Shown: positions 44,082 through 54,328, counted from the stretch's first letter. The stretch is DNA of 64,000 nucleotides from JADJEI01 sp035328465 (GCA_035328465.1 DAOLIQ010000006.1:12498-76497), one strand, 5' to 3'. A program made the numbers and translations. The notes: generated from the sequence alone by a model not told the origin.

Positions 44082-46043
44082 ATGACCAGAAAAGTAATTC
44101 CGAAATTTTCAATCTCGGATTTTCTTTATTCTCAAAACATAGCTGTTGCAGCTGCTGATAAAAACTTAATTATTACTGATTACAACAATCAGTTTAAGTC
44201 AGTTCTAAACTTATCAAGAATTAAAGGGAAATCGCTCAAAGAAATTATTAATCAATTATCATCTTCCAGTTTCCCGGATTCTTTTAATAAAAAACAGTTC
44301 GAATTTCTGCTCGACAAGATAAATCATCGTCTAACTATTTCTTTAATAAACTCTCGTTCCGCCCCTTATTATTTTTTAAGGATTGATGCGCTACAAAAAT
44401 TAGACAGTACAAAACCAATAAATTCAGATCAGCATCTGCAAAATGAGCTGGAAAATATTTTAATTCTTATGGTCAAGGATTATGATCTGAAAATTATTTC
44501 TGAAGAGATTTTATTTCGCTCAGCCTTGATGTCGAAAAGTAATTTCAGCTTTGTGGTTTTCATTCAACCTGACGGTAAACACGATTATCAGTTTTATAAT
44601 GTTAATAATGAAACTGCGGAGCAGCAGAATATAATAAACGAGGTGAGCGGTGATCTTTCTTTCATTAATAAATGGTTGGATATTAACAAGAGAAGTTTGT
44701 TAATTTCAAATGATAGCACAGGAATCGGATATAACCTTTCTAAATTTTTTAATGCAAGTTCTATAATAATTACTCCTTGCATCTTTGATAAAAAATTGCT
44801 TGCAAATATTATTAATGTTAAAAAAACAGGATCGTTCTCGCAGCTTGAGGTAAATTATTTGGAACAATTTGCTTCTTTACTTTCGTTTGCAATAAGTAAT
44901 ATTAGAATGAAAAATTTAAACGAAGCACTCGAAAGCAGACTGCTTCAATCCCAAAAACTTGAAACTATTGGAAAACTTTCAAGCGGTATGGCTCACGATT
45001 TCAGCAATCTTCTTTCAAGTATTTTTGGAAGCATAAATTTACTTAAGAGTCGCGTTCCTCAAGATAATAATGTTCTAAAACTTTTAGATAATATTGAAAA
45101 CTGTTCTATCCGTGCACGTGATTTGACCAAAGGCTTGTTAAGCTTTGGGAAGCCTACACCGAAGAGAAAGGAATTAGTTAAACTAAATGAACTTTTGCAA
45201 GAAATCTCGAAAGTTATAACCCAGACATTTCCGAGTAGAATTGAACTTGAATCAAATATTCAGCCCGATCTGCTGTACATTCTGGGAAATTCAACTGAAA
45301 TATATCAGATTTTATTAAACTTATGTGTTAATGCGAAAGAAGCCATTCCTTCCAATGGAAAAATTATTCTTTGCGCAGAAAATATTACGGTCGATGAAAC
45401 TAATATTATCAATTACCCGCTCTTCCAAAAGGGTAACTATATAAAAATATCTGTTGAAGACAGCGGAAGCGGAATTAAAGAGACAGATTTAACAAAAATT
45501 TTTGATCCATATTTTTCGACAAAGCAGAAAGATTCAGGATCAGGATTAGGTTTATACGTTACTTACGGTATCATTAAAGCGCACGGCGGTTATGTTGAGG
45601 TATCAAGCAAGTTAAATGTCGGAACAAAATTCGAAGTGTTCCTACCCGCCTACGAACCAACCAAATTAAAAGCTGATACTGCTGAAAAAGAAAAAATAAT
45701 TCTTCTTGCTGATGACGAAACAATGCTTCGTGATTTGCTAAGCGAATTACTCGAAGCAAATGGTTATAATGTAATTAAAGTCAGCTCTGGGATTGAAGCA
45801 CTGAATGCTCTAGGCGAATTGAAAATTGATTTGGCTATAATTGATTTTAATATGCCCGGCATGAATGGTCTTGATACGATAGCAAAGATGAGAGAATTGA
45901 AATTTAATTTCCCGATCATTTTGTCTTCAGGAAGTCTTGGAATAGAAGCAGAATTTGATTTAAAAAAATATAAAGTTAATGGACAGTTATTAAAGCCTTA
46001 CGAATTCGAGACTATGCTTGCAACTATTCAAAAGTTAATCTGA
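44082..46043 (+). CDS. Soluble PAS/GAF hybrid histidine kinase
   Basis: A 653-residue cytosolic sensor kinase without membrane segments: a PAS-like region (about 10-105), a GAF-like region (about 130-275), coiled coil and HisKA with His305 in SSGMAHDFSNLL, HATPase (about 390-520) with N box LLNLCVNAKEA and GSGLGL, then a C-terminal receiver (about 537-653, Asp588 in AIIDFNMPG). The H-D-F box is the NtrB-like type, fitting an NtrC-type partner. Its start directly follows the stop of that regulator. Its 3' end overlaps the convergent receiver-DHp gene by nine bases. Confidence 0.92.
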   Translation: MTRKVIPKFSISDFLYSQNIAVAAADKNLIITDYNNQFKSVLNLSRIKGKSLKEIINQLSSSSFPDSFNKKQFEFLLDKINHRLTISLINSRSAPYYFLRIDALQKLDSTKPINSDQHLQNELENILILMVKDYDLKIISEEILFRSALMSKSNFSFVVFIQPDGKHDYQFYNVNNETAEQQNIINEVSGDLSFINKWLDINKRSLLISNDSTGIGYNLSKFFNASSIIITPCIFDKKLLANIINVKKTGSFSQLEVNYLEQFASLLSFAISNIRMKNLNEALESRLLQSQKLETIGKLSSGMAHDFSNLLSSIFGSINLLKSRVPQDNNVLKLLDNIENCSIRARDLTKGLLSFGKPTPKRKELVKLNELLQEISKVITQTFPSRIELESNIQPDLLYILGNSTEIYQILLNLCVNAKEAIPSNGKIILCAENITVDETNIINYPLFQKGNYIKISVEDSGSGIKETDLTKIFDPYFSTKQKDSGSGLGLYVTYGIIKAHGGYVEVSSKLNVGTKFEVFLPAYEPTKLKADTAEKEKIILLADDETMLRDLLSELLEANGYNVIKVSSGIEALNALGELKIDLAIIDFNMPGMNGLDTIAKMRELKFNFPIILSSGSLGIEAEFDLKKYKVNGQLLKPYEFETMLATIQKLI

Positions 46044-46721
46044 TAACTTCTCCTTAATATCATCTTTATCAACTTTAATCATTTTTATACTGTTTGCGTA
46101 ATCCGAAAGAATAGGATTTTTTACTGCGTTTAGTTGATTCAATACTTCGTTTATTTCTTGAATTGCGGTATCAATATATTGTAACCTTAACAGTAAATTT
46201 TCTTTTGAAATTGCTTCTTTATTTAGTTCTCGTTTTATTGCTGCGGATGCTAAACTTAATAAAGTCAACGGTTGTTTTATTTTATGATTTGCTGTTACAA
46301 CAGTAGCAGCATAAGTGTTTCTTTTTTCAGAATTGAGATATAGTTTGTTTGCTTCGGAAAGCTTTAAAGCCGATTTTATTCTTGCCATTAGTTCGATACG
46401 ATTGAAGGGCTTTTTAATATAGTCGAAAGCACCAGCCTCCAACCCCTCCTTTGTATCTTCAGCACCAGACTTTGCAGTTACTAAAATAATAGGAATATGT
46501 CGCGTGTTTGGTTCCGAGACAAGATATTTACAGACCTCGATACCTGTTATATCAGGCATCATTATATCCAATAAAATTAAATCCGGTAACTCGCCTAAAG
46601 CTTTTTCAATTCCTGTTGTACCATCATAAGCAGTAATAACATCAAAACCTTCGTTTTCAAGCCGATCTTGAAGCATGAAAACATTTTCCGGTAAGTCGTC
46701 AATAACAAGAATTTTTTGCAT
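46035..46721 (-). CDS. Receiver-DHp protein without ATPase domain
   Basis: A 228-residue protein: a complete receiver (about 1-120; phospho-acceptor Asp52, lysine in YIKKPF) and a helical region with a histidine in an H-box-like context, ANHKIKQPLTLL (His146), followed by a long second helix. No HATPase motifs (N, G1, G2 boxes) are present, so it cannot autophosphorylate in the usual way. It may accept phosphate on Asp52 and pass it via His146, or dimerise with the neighbouring kinase. It is 8 nt after the large hybrid kinase gene. Confidence 0.85.
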   Translation of the reverse strand: MQKILVIDDLPENVFMLQDRLENEGFDVITAYDGTTGIEKALGELPDLILLDIMMPDITGIEVCKYLVSEPNTRHIPIILVTAKSGAEDTKEGLEAGAFDYIKKPFNRIELMARIKSALKLSEANKLYLNSEKRNTYAATVVTANHKIKQPLTLLSLASAAIKRELNKEAISKENLLLRLQYIDTAIQEINEVLNQLNAVKNPILSDYANSIKMIKVDKDDIKEKLSD

Positions 46722-46729
46722 AACTAATT

Positions 46730-49700
46730 TTAACTCTTAATCTTAAGAAGCAGTTGTTCGATCTTAAATGAAATGATTGCAGAATTCACCGGCTTTGGGA
46801 TATAATCATCGAAACCACTTTTTATTATTATTTCTTTATCACCCGTCATAGCTTTTGCAGTAACAGCATAAACAGGAATGGATTTCCATTTATCATTTGC
46901 TTTAATATTTTTCAAAGTCTGGAATCCATCCATCGCAGGCATCATAATATCGAGAAGTATCAGATCAGGCGTTTGTTTCTGCAAAATCTGAAGGCATTCC
47001 ATTCCGCTTCGTGCAAGTTTTGTTTTGAAGTTTAAAGATCGTACAATTTCATTAATAGTAAATAAAGTATCCGGATCATCATCAACGATAACTATTTCTC
47101 CTCTTGGGGATGAGTTTTCATCTTCTTTACTTTTGGTTTCTACTATCTTTGGTGAATCACTTTTAGGAGCAGTTGAGTAAGAAGATTCATTCAAGTAAGA
47201 AATTTCCTGAAGCTTTATTCTATCGCGCACTACTTTAAGTACGTCAAGGGGGTGTCCTTTGGATTTAATAGTAATATCATCAACTATATTTGAAAGCGAT
47301 TTTTTTTCTTCATCAGAAATATCTTTTGCTGTAGAAATAATAATAGGGATATGCTTTGTTTTAGAAGATGACTTAAGCTTGTGTGATAATGTGATCCCAT
47401 CAATCTTTGGCATCATCAAATCAACAATTATTAAATCAGGCTGAACCTCGGCTATTTTATTAAAAGCAAACTCGCTGTCTTGAATATATTCAATTCTTAT
47501 GTTGTCATTTTTAAATTCACGTTTAAATTTTTCAAACTCAAGTTCGTCATCATCAACAATAACAACTTTTTGGATACTTTTATGAGCAAGCATTTCCAAT
47601 CTGCCCAAAGCAGAAAGGAGTTTATCAGCAGATAAAGGTTTAATAAAAAACTCAAAAGCACCTAAACCATAGCCAAGATTTTTATCTCCGGTAATTGAGA
47701 TAAGTATAACGGGGATATCTTTTGTTTCTTCATTCTCCTTTAGTTCTTTCATAACCGTCCAGCCATCTTTATCTGGCATCATAATATCAAGCGTGATAGC
47801 AAAAGGTTGAAGTTCAATTGCTTTTTTAATTCCGTCATCGCTATTTTCAGCGTACTCAACCGAGTAGCCTTTTGAAATCAGATATTGACCGATTGTATAT
47901 CGGACTTCTGGATCATCATCAATTACAAGGATGGGGTTACTTCTGTTTTTTATAAGTGTGTTTATATTCACTTGAACTTCGGCGGTTAAAGTTTTTGCTT
48001 GAGCCGGAATCAGCGGGACAGTGAATGAAAAAGTTGATCCCCTTTCGGATTCACTCTTTAACCAGATTTTGCCTTTCAGCAATTCAATTATTTTTTTTGT
48101 GATAGCAAGTCCAAGCCCAGTTCCGCCGTATCGCCTTGTAGTACTGCCATCAATTTGTCTGAACTCTTCAAATATAATTTTTTGATTTTCTTCCGAGATT
48201 CCTATACCGGTATCTTTAACATCAAATTGAAGCATCTTCTCCACAGTTGTCGAAATTTTTAATTCTATACTTCCCTGATGAGTAAACTTAATAGCATTGC
48301 CCAATAGGTTTATCAATACTTGTGTTATTTTACCACGATCAGTGTTTACGAGAATGCGTGTATTGGTATCGCGTATGATATTGAACTCGAGACTTTTTTC
48401 AGTAACCAGGGGGTTGATAGTGGTCTCAACTTCTTCAAGAATCTCTTCAAGCAGTACATCTTCTTCCCGAAGTTCCATTTTGCCGGCTTCGATTTTGGAA
48501 AGATCAAGTATGTCATTAATTAGATTCATCAATCTCTTACCACTCTTATAAACGACTTGTAATCTCTCTTTATTTTTATCGTCAAGGGATGATTTTTCAA
48601 TAATTAATTCAGTCAGTCCAAGTATTGAGTTCATCGGGGTTCTCAATTCGTGCGACATGCTAGCAAGAAATTGTGATTTAAGCTGAGTTGATTCTTCGGC
48701 TTTTTGTTTTTGAATTGCAAGTTCATCCGCTTTTTCTTTAAGCCTTTGATGAAGTTCAAGCAACGATTCATTTTGTTTTCTAACCTGAATATTTTGCTGC
48801 TGATAATCAACGTTCAATTGCTTTAACTCGGCAATAAAGTTTTCTAATTGGACAAGAGCATTTGCATTTGTAATTCCAATGGCAAGCTGTTCTTGAATTT
48901 TTGATAAATACTCTTTCGCCTCGGAAGAGGGCTTATCAACAGAGCCTAATTCAAGCACTGCTATTACATTATTATTATAAATTACCGGAAGAACTAAAAG
49001 ATTTTTGATCTCGATTTTAAATATCCCAGTTTCCACAATCGGTAAAAGATCGGACGAATTAATTTCGAGCGTTTCTTTCCTCTCAATGACCGGTTTATAA
49101 AAATTAATATTCTTATTAATATTTATTTGTTCAGGGTTTATTCCGTGTGAACTTTTTAGATGAAGCGTATCGTCTTCAACTGTAAATAATGCTCCTGTTG
49201 TAAAATGACAAGTACCAACAATTTTTTTAAGCGCTGCGTCTGTAATTTCAGAAAGGGTAGGATTTTGATTTATCAGACTGATAAACTCCGAATATTCGTT
49301 TTTCGCCCTTTGATTTTTCTCAAGCTCATCAAGCATTAAGTTAAATGCTTCGCCAAGCTTTCCAATTTCATCTGTGCTTTTAATTTTTATTTTGTTTTTA
49401 AAATCACCGCGCTTAGTTTTTTCTGTCGCTTCGCTCAATTCAGTTATTTGTCTGCGCAGTTTGCTTGTAAATAAAAGAGTTAGTATTAATGAAAGTACTA
49501 TCCCACTTAGGCCAATAATCATAAGGACTTCTTTGATATTATCGCTTAAAGAAGTTGCAGCACTTAGGCTAGAGAAGATTAAAAACTCAACCTTTTTATT
49601 TGGGTTGTATAATATATTGGCGCGATAAATTGTAACTAATAAATCGGATTTGTCTTTTTCTGAATGATAAATTTCGAAATTACTTTTGGTAGAAAGGTTT

Positions 49701-50275
49701 AAATATGCCTCATTAAGCGCAAAGGTATGGTTCAAATTTGCTGGTGCATTCGAAATTTCAATTGTGGAATTATTTATAACGAAAGCAATTTCAGAGTTTA
49801 TTTTCTTTGCTAATTGGGTTAGAAATTCAGCATTGATTGCTCTTCCATAATAATAATAACTGCCATTCTGCGCTTGAAATTCACGAATTAACAGGTGTGG
49901 GTTTTGATTAAAAAATGATTTCAAATCATTATTATTCAATAATGATAGCAAATCCTTTTTCCCGGTTTTATCTATTACTTCAAAAGATTGTTTGCCTGAG
50001 GTTTTTAAAATAAAGTCTAATTTTTTTTCACCATCTAAATCATCAGGAAGGAAGGAGGAGGAGTTTTTTTTTAGAAATTCTCCAAAAGCTTCATCGGTGG
50101 ACTGAATTTCCTCGTTGAAACGGAAAGTAAAATTATTTACAGAATAAAGAAGCTGCTCGGATTGCTTTTGAGAAATGACATTATACATTAATGAGTAGAA
50201 TGCAACTGCTGCACTTGTGATTATCACAACTACAATCAGAAAGTTAATAAGCAGTATCCGGAGGCTTATTTTCAT
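46730..50275 (-). CDS. Membrane hybrid histidine kinase with three receivers
   Basis: A 1181-residue kinase: TM1 (about 8-29), periplasmic sensor (30-248), TM2 (249-270), HAMP (271-323), GAF (about 336-475), coiled coil, HisKA with His542 in MSHELRTP, HATPase (about 640-755), then three receivers with phospho-acceptors Asp830, Asp952 and Asp1109. All acidic-pocket residues appear intact. The periplasmic sensor resembles no family I recognise. It begins inside the stop of the single-receiver gene (four-base overlap), and lies in the same leftward run as the pilus genes, so it probably controls them. Confidence 0.94.
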   Translation of the reverse strand: MKISLRILLINFLIVVVIITSAAVAFYSLMYNVISQKQSEQLLYSVNNFTFRFNEEIQSTDEAFGEFLKKNSSSFLPDDLDGEKKLDFILKTSGKQSFEVIDKTGKKDLLSLLNNNDLKSFFNQNPHLLIREFQAQNGSYYYYGRAINAEFLTQLAKKINSEIAFVINNSTIEISNAPANLNHTFALNEAYLNLSTKSNFEIYHSEKDKSDLLVTIYRANILYNPNKKVEFLIFSSLSAATSLSDNIKEVLMIIGLSGIVLSLILTLLFTSKLRRQITELSEATEKTKRGDFKNKIKIKSTDEIGKLGEAFNLMLDELEKNQRAKNEYSEFISLINQNPTLSEITDAALKKIVGTCHFTTGALFTVEDDTLHLKSSHGINPEQININKNINFYKPVIERKETLEINSSDLLPIVETGIFKIEIKNLLVLPVIYNNNVIAVLELGSVDKPSSEAKEYLSKIQEQLAIGITNANALVQLENFIAELKQLNVDYQQQNIQVRKQNESLLELHQRLKEKADELAIQKQKAEESTQLKSQFLASMSHELRTPMNSILGLTELIIEKSSLDDKNKERLQVVYKSGKRLMNLINDILDLSKIEAGKMELREEDVLLEEILEEVETTINPLVTEKSLEFNIIRDTNTRILVNTDRGKITQVLINLLGNAIKFTHQGSIELKISTTVEKMLQFDVKDTGIGISEENQKIIFEEFRQIDGSTTRRYGGTGLGLAITKKIIELLKGKIWLKSESERGSTFSFTVPLIPAQAKTLTAEVQVNINTLIKNRSNPILVIDDDPEVRYTIGQYLISKGYSVEYAENSDDGIKKAIELQPFAITLDIMMPDKDGWTVMKELKENEETKDIPVILISITGDKNLGYGLGAFEFFIKPLSADKLLSALGRLEMLAHKSIQKVVIVDDDELEFEKFKREFKNDNIRIEYIQDSEFAFNKIAEVQPDLIIVDLMMPKIDGITLSHKLKSSSKTKHIPIIISTAKDISDEEKKSLSNIVDDITIKSKGHPLDVLKVVRDRIKLQEISYLNESSYSTAPKSDSPKIVETKSKEDENSSPRGEIVIVDDDPDTLFTINEIVRSLNFKTKLARSGMECLQILQKQTPDLILLDIMMPAMDGFQTLKNIKANDKWKSIPVYAVTAKAMTGDKEIIIKSGFDDYIPKPVNSAIISFKIEQLLLKIKS

Positions 50276-50643
50276 GAATCATTTTCCCGCTGCAAAACCT
50301 TGCGAATTGTTATGATCAACTCATCAAAATCATAAGGCTTGCTGATAAAGTCGGAGGCACCGAGCTTTGCTGAATCAATCGCGCTTTTAACATCAGCATA
50401 AGCAGTGAGGACTATTACTTTTGTTTTGATATTATTTGCCTTAACATCTTTCAATACCTCAAAACCATCTTTGCCTTGCATTTTGAGATCAAGAAGCATT
50501 AAATCAACACGGTGCTTTTCTAAGTAGCTAATTGCATCATAACCGTTAGTAACAAACTCAGCTTCATAGCCAACTTCGTTCAAGTCGTCTCTCAACGTTC
50601 TGCAAATGTCGAGATTATCATCAACTACTAAAATTCTTTCCAT
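50272..50643 (-). CDS. Single-domain response regulator
   Basis: A 123-residue CheY-like receiver: LVVDDNLD at the N terminus, phospho-acceptor in LMLLDLKMQGKDGF (about Asp54), Thr in VIVLTAYAD and Lys in FISKPYDFDEL. No output domain. It overlaps the large hybrid kinase by four bases and follows the secretin gene by 8 nt, so it is co-translated with the kinase and may relay its signal to the pilus motors. Confidence 0.9.
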   Translation of the reverse strand: MERILVVDDNLDICRTLRDDLNEVGYEAEFVTNGYDAISYLEKHRVDLMLLDLKMQGKDGFEVLKDVKANNIKTKVIVLTAYADVKSAIDSAKLGASDFISKPYDFDELIITIRKVLQRENDS

Positions 50644-50651
50644 TGAAAAAG

Positions 50652-51884
50652 TTATTCTTCTTTTTTACTTGTTTCCTGCAACTGATAATATTTTATTCTT
50701 TCACGTCCTTGCTCAAGCTCGGTCTTTAAAGGGTTGTTTTCTTTAACTCCTGAAATCCTATCTTTAAGAGATGGCACCAACTCGGCTTTAATTAATATAA
50801 TTAATTCTTTTTTAGTAACATTTTTCTCATCACTTCCGGTAAGATACCTTATCCCCAACACCCACCATGGCAAATCTTTTAGAAAGGGGATTCCATTTCT
50901 GGTTGTTGTTTCCTCGTTTATAAATAATCCACCAAGGACTGTCTCCTCACCGTTGAGCATTAGCACCTGTGTGCTTGCGTTAGTTTTTCTTATTTCAGAA
51001 GTGATCTCGTTTGCAAGGAAGGAACTTCTTTCAACAGCAATGTTAAGAAGCATGTAGCTTACACTGTCCTCAGTATAAATAAAAGGCGTAACCTCGATGA
51101 TTGTTCCAGTGGGATAGAATTTTTCAACAGTATTTCCGGCAAAGTCTTTTTGCTTAATAGAGAAATCAGAACCAACCTGAATTTTGCCTACATTTCTATC
51201 TCGTACGGTTATACTTGGGTTGGCAATTATCTCGCCCAATTCTTCACTTTCAAAAAATCTAAAAACCGAGGTAGCCTCACCGAAGAATCCGCCGAGATCA
51301 AAATTAGTAGATCCATTCACAGAAAAATTTGCTTCTTGTGTTTGAGTCTGAGTTGTGGAAGTTGTAACCTGTTTGTTTTCACCGAGAAGATCACTTCCGA
51401 AATCAAGTCCTTTTTGAGAAAAAAGCAAGGTCCAGTCTATTCCACGTTTTTTGGCTTCCGTAACATTCATTTCAAAAAACACTGCGGAGATTTTAACTTC
51501 TCGAGTGTCAACAGAAGCATAAGTTTCCGGAGTTTTTTCTGTATCAGTTGCCTCGTGTCTTTTGATGATAATTACATCTTCCTTCACTTCATACATCAAC
51601 CCGGCATATTGAACGATTATGACAAGTGCCTTATCATAAGCCATTGATTCAATTTCAATTCCTATGGGGGTGGTTAAATCAACGGTTGATACTATTCTTT
51701 TTCCGGTTGAACTTTCGCTTACCTTGCTGAGCAGTGTAATAGCCTGATTGAAAGGAAGGTTTGCAGAAAGAGTAACTAGTTCATCCGGATTTACGTCTTT
51801 GAATTGTCTCTCCACATAATTTTGGGAGAGAATTTGAGAGTTGAGAAGGAGAAGCAACCCGACAATTGATATTAGTGTCTTCAT
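50652..51884 (-). CDS. Short secretin (PilQ/GspD-like)
   Basis: A 410-residue outer-membrane secretin: signal peptide to about 20, an STN/N0-like domain (about 45-110; FNQAITLLSKVSESSTGKRIV), then an N3-like strand (VDTREVKISAVFFEMN) and the secretin core with IIANPSITVRDRNVGKIQVG, NGEETVLGGLF and GIPFLKDLPWWVLGIRYL. It lacks the AMIN and extra N domains of typical PilQ and is much shorter (410 versus about 700). It would form the gated pore for the pilus. Confidence 0.9.
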   Translation of the reverse strand: MKTLISIVGLLLLLNSQILSQNYVERQFKDVNPDELVTLSANLPFNQAITLLSKVSESSTGKRIVSTVDLTTPIGIEIESMAYDKALVIIVQYAGLMYEVKEDVIIIKRHEATDTEKTPETYASVDTREVKISAVFFEMNVTEAKKRGIDWTLLFSQKGLDFGSDLLGENKQVTTSTTQTQTQEANFSVNGSTNFDLGGFFGEATSVFRFFESEELGEIIANPSITVRDRNVGKIQVGSDFSIKQKDFAGNTVEKFYPTGTIIEVTPFIYTEDSVSYMLLNIAVERSSFLANEITSEIRKTNASTQVLMLNGEETVLGGLFINEETTTRNGIPFLKDLPWWVLGIRYLTGSDEKNVTKKELIILIKAELVPSLKDRISGVKENNPLKTELEQGRERIKYYQLQETSKKEE

Positions 51885-51885
51885 A

Positions 51886-52791
51886 TTAATTCTCTTTGTT
51901 TTCGTTTTTCTTAATTAATAATTCAGGTTCAAGTTTTAGTTCTACTTTTTCAATTATTCCACCTTTGTTAAGAATAAAATTAACACGGCTGCTGGCATAA
52001 TCAATTTTAGTAAGGTAACCCAGATAAACTGGTTCACCTTCCCAAATTAAAAAGGTATTTCCTTTCCCATCAGCAAGAAATGCGCCATCGGGAATAAGAG
52101 CTAATAATTTAGCTCCCTGAACATCTAATAAACCATCCACGTTTGGCGGGATTTCATTGCGAATTAGTGGGAAAAACGCATCATATAGGGCACCTGCGGA
52201 TAGATTATTTTCGACTATGTTCGATGTGGCGAACCTATTATCCAGTGAAAAATATGCTTCCACTGTCATGGTAAAACTTACCAGAAAAGCAGGCATTCCA
52301 TCTTTATCGGAAATAATCAGATTGCTAAGAGTCAGTTGTTTTATTTTCTTCAACTCTTTGCTTTGTTCAATGGCGTTTACCATCCGATAGACTTCGTTAA
52401 AATCTCCGCCACCGCTTACTTTATATTCATGGAAGAAAAAATCCTTATCCGGTTTTTGCTCGGTGTATTCAATATCTACATGAGTGTTTTCTGAAAATCC
52501 TGCTGTAATAGAATTTAAAAAATTATAAAATTTTATTGGCGAAAGGTTTTGTGGGATATTAAATTTTCTATTAGCAAGAATTGAATCCAGCGAGCTGGCT
52601 TTATTTAAAAGTTCAGCATATTGTGCGTTAAGTTCCGCTGTATTATAGCTTTTCTTATTCAACTCATCGAGCTTTTTTTCTCTTTCATTCAAGTCACCGC
52701 TTTGAAAGAGAAAAATATAACCTCCGCCAAGCAATAGTATGATCAGCAATAAACCAACCAGACCAAGTGTACTTCTGATTTTTTTATTCAT
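51886..52791 (-). CDS. PilO-PilP-like fusion protein
   Basis: A 301-residue inner-membrane protein: one N-terminal membrane segment (about 10-30), coiled coil (about 34-75), a PilO-like ferredoxin-fold region (about 85-190; SPIKFYNFLNSIT, HEYKVSGGGDFNEVYRMVNAIE), then a PilP-like beta-domain (about 220-295; GAKLLALIPDGAFLADGKGNTFLIWEG). In standard type IV pili PilO and PilP are separate; here one chain appears to hold both. It overlaps the PilM-PilN gene by 8 nt. Confidence 0.7.
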   Translation of the reverse strand: MNKKIRSTLGLVGLLLIILLLGGGYIFLFQSGDLNEREKKLDELNKKSYNTAELNAQYAELLNKASSLDSILANRKFNIPQNLSPIKFYNFLNSITAGFSENTHVDIEYTEQKPDKDFFFHEYKVSGGGDFNEVYRMVNAIEQSKELKKIKQLTLSNLIISDKDGMPAFLVSFTMTVEAYFSLDNRFATSNIVENNLSAGALYDAFFPLIRNEIPPNVDGLLDVQGAKLLALIPDGAFLADGKGNTFLIWEGEPVYLGYLTKIDYASSRVNFILNKGGIIEKVELKLEPELLIKKNENKEN

Positions 52792-54328
52792 TCTTATTCG
52801 AAAAATTGGTGATGTTAAAGTTGATTATAAATCTATAAGCATTTTCTTCTCGAAGTGCTTCATAGACTACGCTTTTTAGTATGGACGATTCAATCGAGTA
52901 TGCAAAATCTGTTAGAACATTTTTTGAAAGTGCGTAACCTTCGAGCAATACTTGGTCATCTTCCTCTTTGGATATTTTTGTGAGCCATAAATTTTTCCGT
53001 GATTGACAGAAATTAGCAACATGCCGCGTTACTTTGCCCCAAAGTTCAGTTCCCACTGCTGCTGAATCAAGGATAGCTTGTGTTTGATCAAAACTACTGA
53101 TTTTTGTTTCAACATCTTTAATCTTGCTAAGAATTTCCTGGTTCTCTTTCATCAAAATGGTTTTTTGAGTGATCTCATCATCCATCCTGCTTAGTTCGCT
53201 GCTATTATTTAGTATTTGCTGTGTTATAAAAAAAGCAGCAACGAAAAGAATAGGAAGCATTGCGTAGCCATGCCATGAGAATTGAAAGAATTTTTGTTCC
53301 TCCCGGATGTATTTGGGAAGAAGATTTATTCCCTTAGTTTCTTTGGTTTGCTCATCAAAATATTCTGTTGCAACTGCAAGTGGAACGGTGAAAGAAGAAA
53401 ATTTTTCTTTCTTATCTGTATCAACAAGTGTGTTATCGAGATCATCAAATTCTAATCGGGAAACATTTGCTTCGGGAAAAGTTCCATAGAAAGATAAAAT
53501 AAGATTTTCGGAATCATCTTCACCGCAAACAATAATATTATCGAGCGAAGATATTCCTCCATTTTCCATCTCGAGTAATATTTTAGAAAAATAGACATCA
53601 TATGTATGTAAGTTTTGAGTTCCTATATCAAGCGTTGAACCGATGTGCTTTAATTTTCTGCCCTGAAGGAAAATTAGTTTACTATATTCCTTCCCGATGT
53701 AAACAATCAGCGAATGATCGTCAGGAAAAAACTTTTTCTTTTTTGCTACATAGTAAGCAAGAGAAACTTCGGCACATTTTATTGTGGGTATTTTATAGTT
53801 TCTCTTATTGTTAAAAGAAGCAAGTGAGTTAATCATATTTACACAGGAGATCTCGCCGCTTACAAAAACGGATAAAAGAGATTTATCTGCAAGCTCTATA
53901 TAGCCGATACTCTCTTTTTCAACTGAAACATGTTTTGTTTCTTGAATATCGTCAATTATCTCTTGAGTGATTTTAGTTGACCTGATATTTTTTATTCCCT
54001 CGTAAACATGGAAATAAATTGCCGGTTCGGTCAGTGCAGGGATGAATAATGCATTGCTGAGATTAATCCCGGCAAGCGAATTGTTAATTGTCGAAATATT
54101 AGCCTCAATAAGAGTGCTCTGCAATGCTTGAGTTTCTTTATCAAGCGCCTCGAGAGAAAGTTCATCACTCTCAAGACTGAGCCCGACTTTTTCTTCCGGC
54201 TGACCAACATTTGAGACGAGATCAATAGATGCTACACGGTGTACTTTAATTTTACCGGCAGTATCTTTTTCAAAGACACCGATCTTTGTATCGTTGCCCT
54301 CGCAATATATGCACACTATTTGTTTCAT
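52784..54328 (-). CDS. PilM-PilN-like fusion protein
   Basis: A 514-residue protein. Residues about 1-325 resemble the actin-like PilM domain (cytosolic, ending near FTVPLAVATEYF). Then comes the PilN signature INLLP (334-338), a membrane segment (about 353-373), a coiled coil (about 376-425) and a PilN-like periplasmic domain. Normal pilus loci have separate PilM and PilN that bind through the INLLP peptide; fusing them makes that contact permanent. Start TAATG junction with the upstream PilT-like gene. Confidence 0.78.
   Translation of the reverse strand: MKQIVCIYCEGNDTKIGVFEKDTAGKIKVHRVASIDLVSNVGQPEEKVGLSLESDELSLEALDKETQALQSTLIEANISTINNSLAGINLSNALFIPALTEPAIYFHVYEGIKNIRSTKITQEIIDDIQETKHVSVEKESIGYIELADKSLLSVFVSGEISCVNMINSLASFNNKRNYKIPTIKCAEVSLAYYVAKKKKFFPDDHSLIVYIGKEYSKLIFLQGRKLKHIGSTLDIGTQNLHTYDVYFSKILLEMENGGISSLDNIIVCGEDDSENLILSFYGTFPEANVSRLEFDDLDNTLVDTDKKEKFSSFTVPLAVATEYFDEQTKETKGINLLPKYIREEQKFFQFSWHGYAMLPILFVAAFFITQQILNNSSELSRMDDEITQKTILMKENQEILSKIKDVETKISSFDQTQAILDSAAVGTELWGKVTRHVANFCQSRKNLWLTKISKEEDDQVLLEGYALSKNVLTDFAYSIESSILKSVVYEALREENAYRFIINFNITNFSNKNE

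Noticed and set aside
51150..51647. 165-codon open frame on the plus strand
   Set aside because: It lies antisense to the secretin gene, has no ribosome-binding site and no recognisable motifs; the secretin frame on the other strand is clearly coding.
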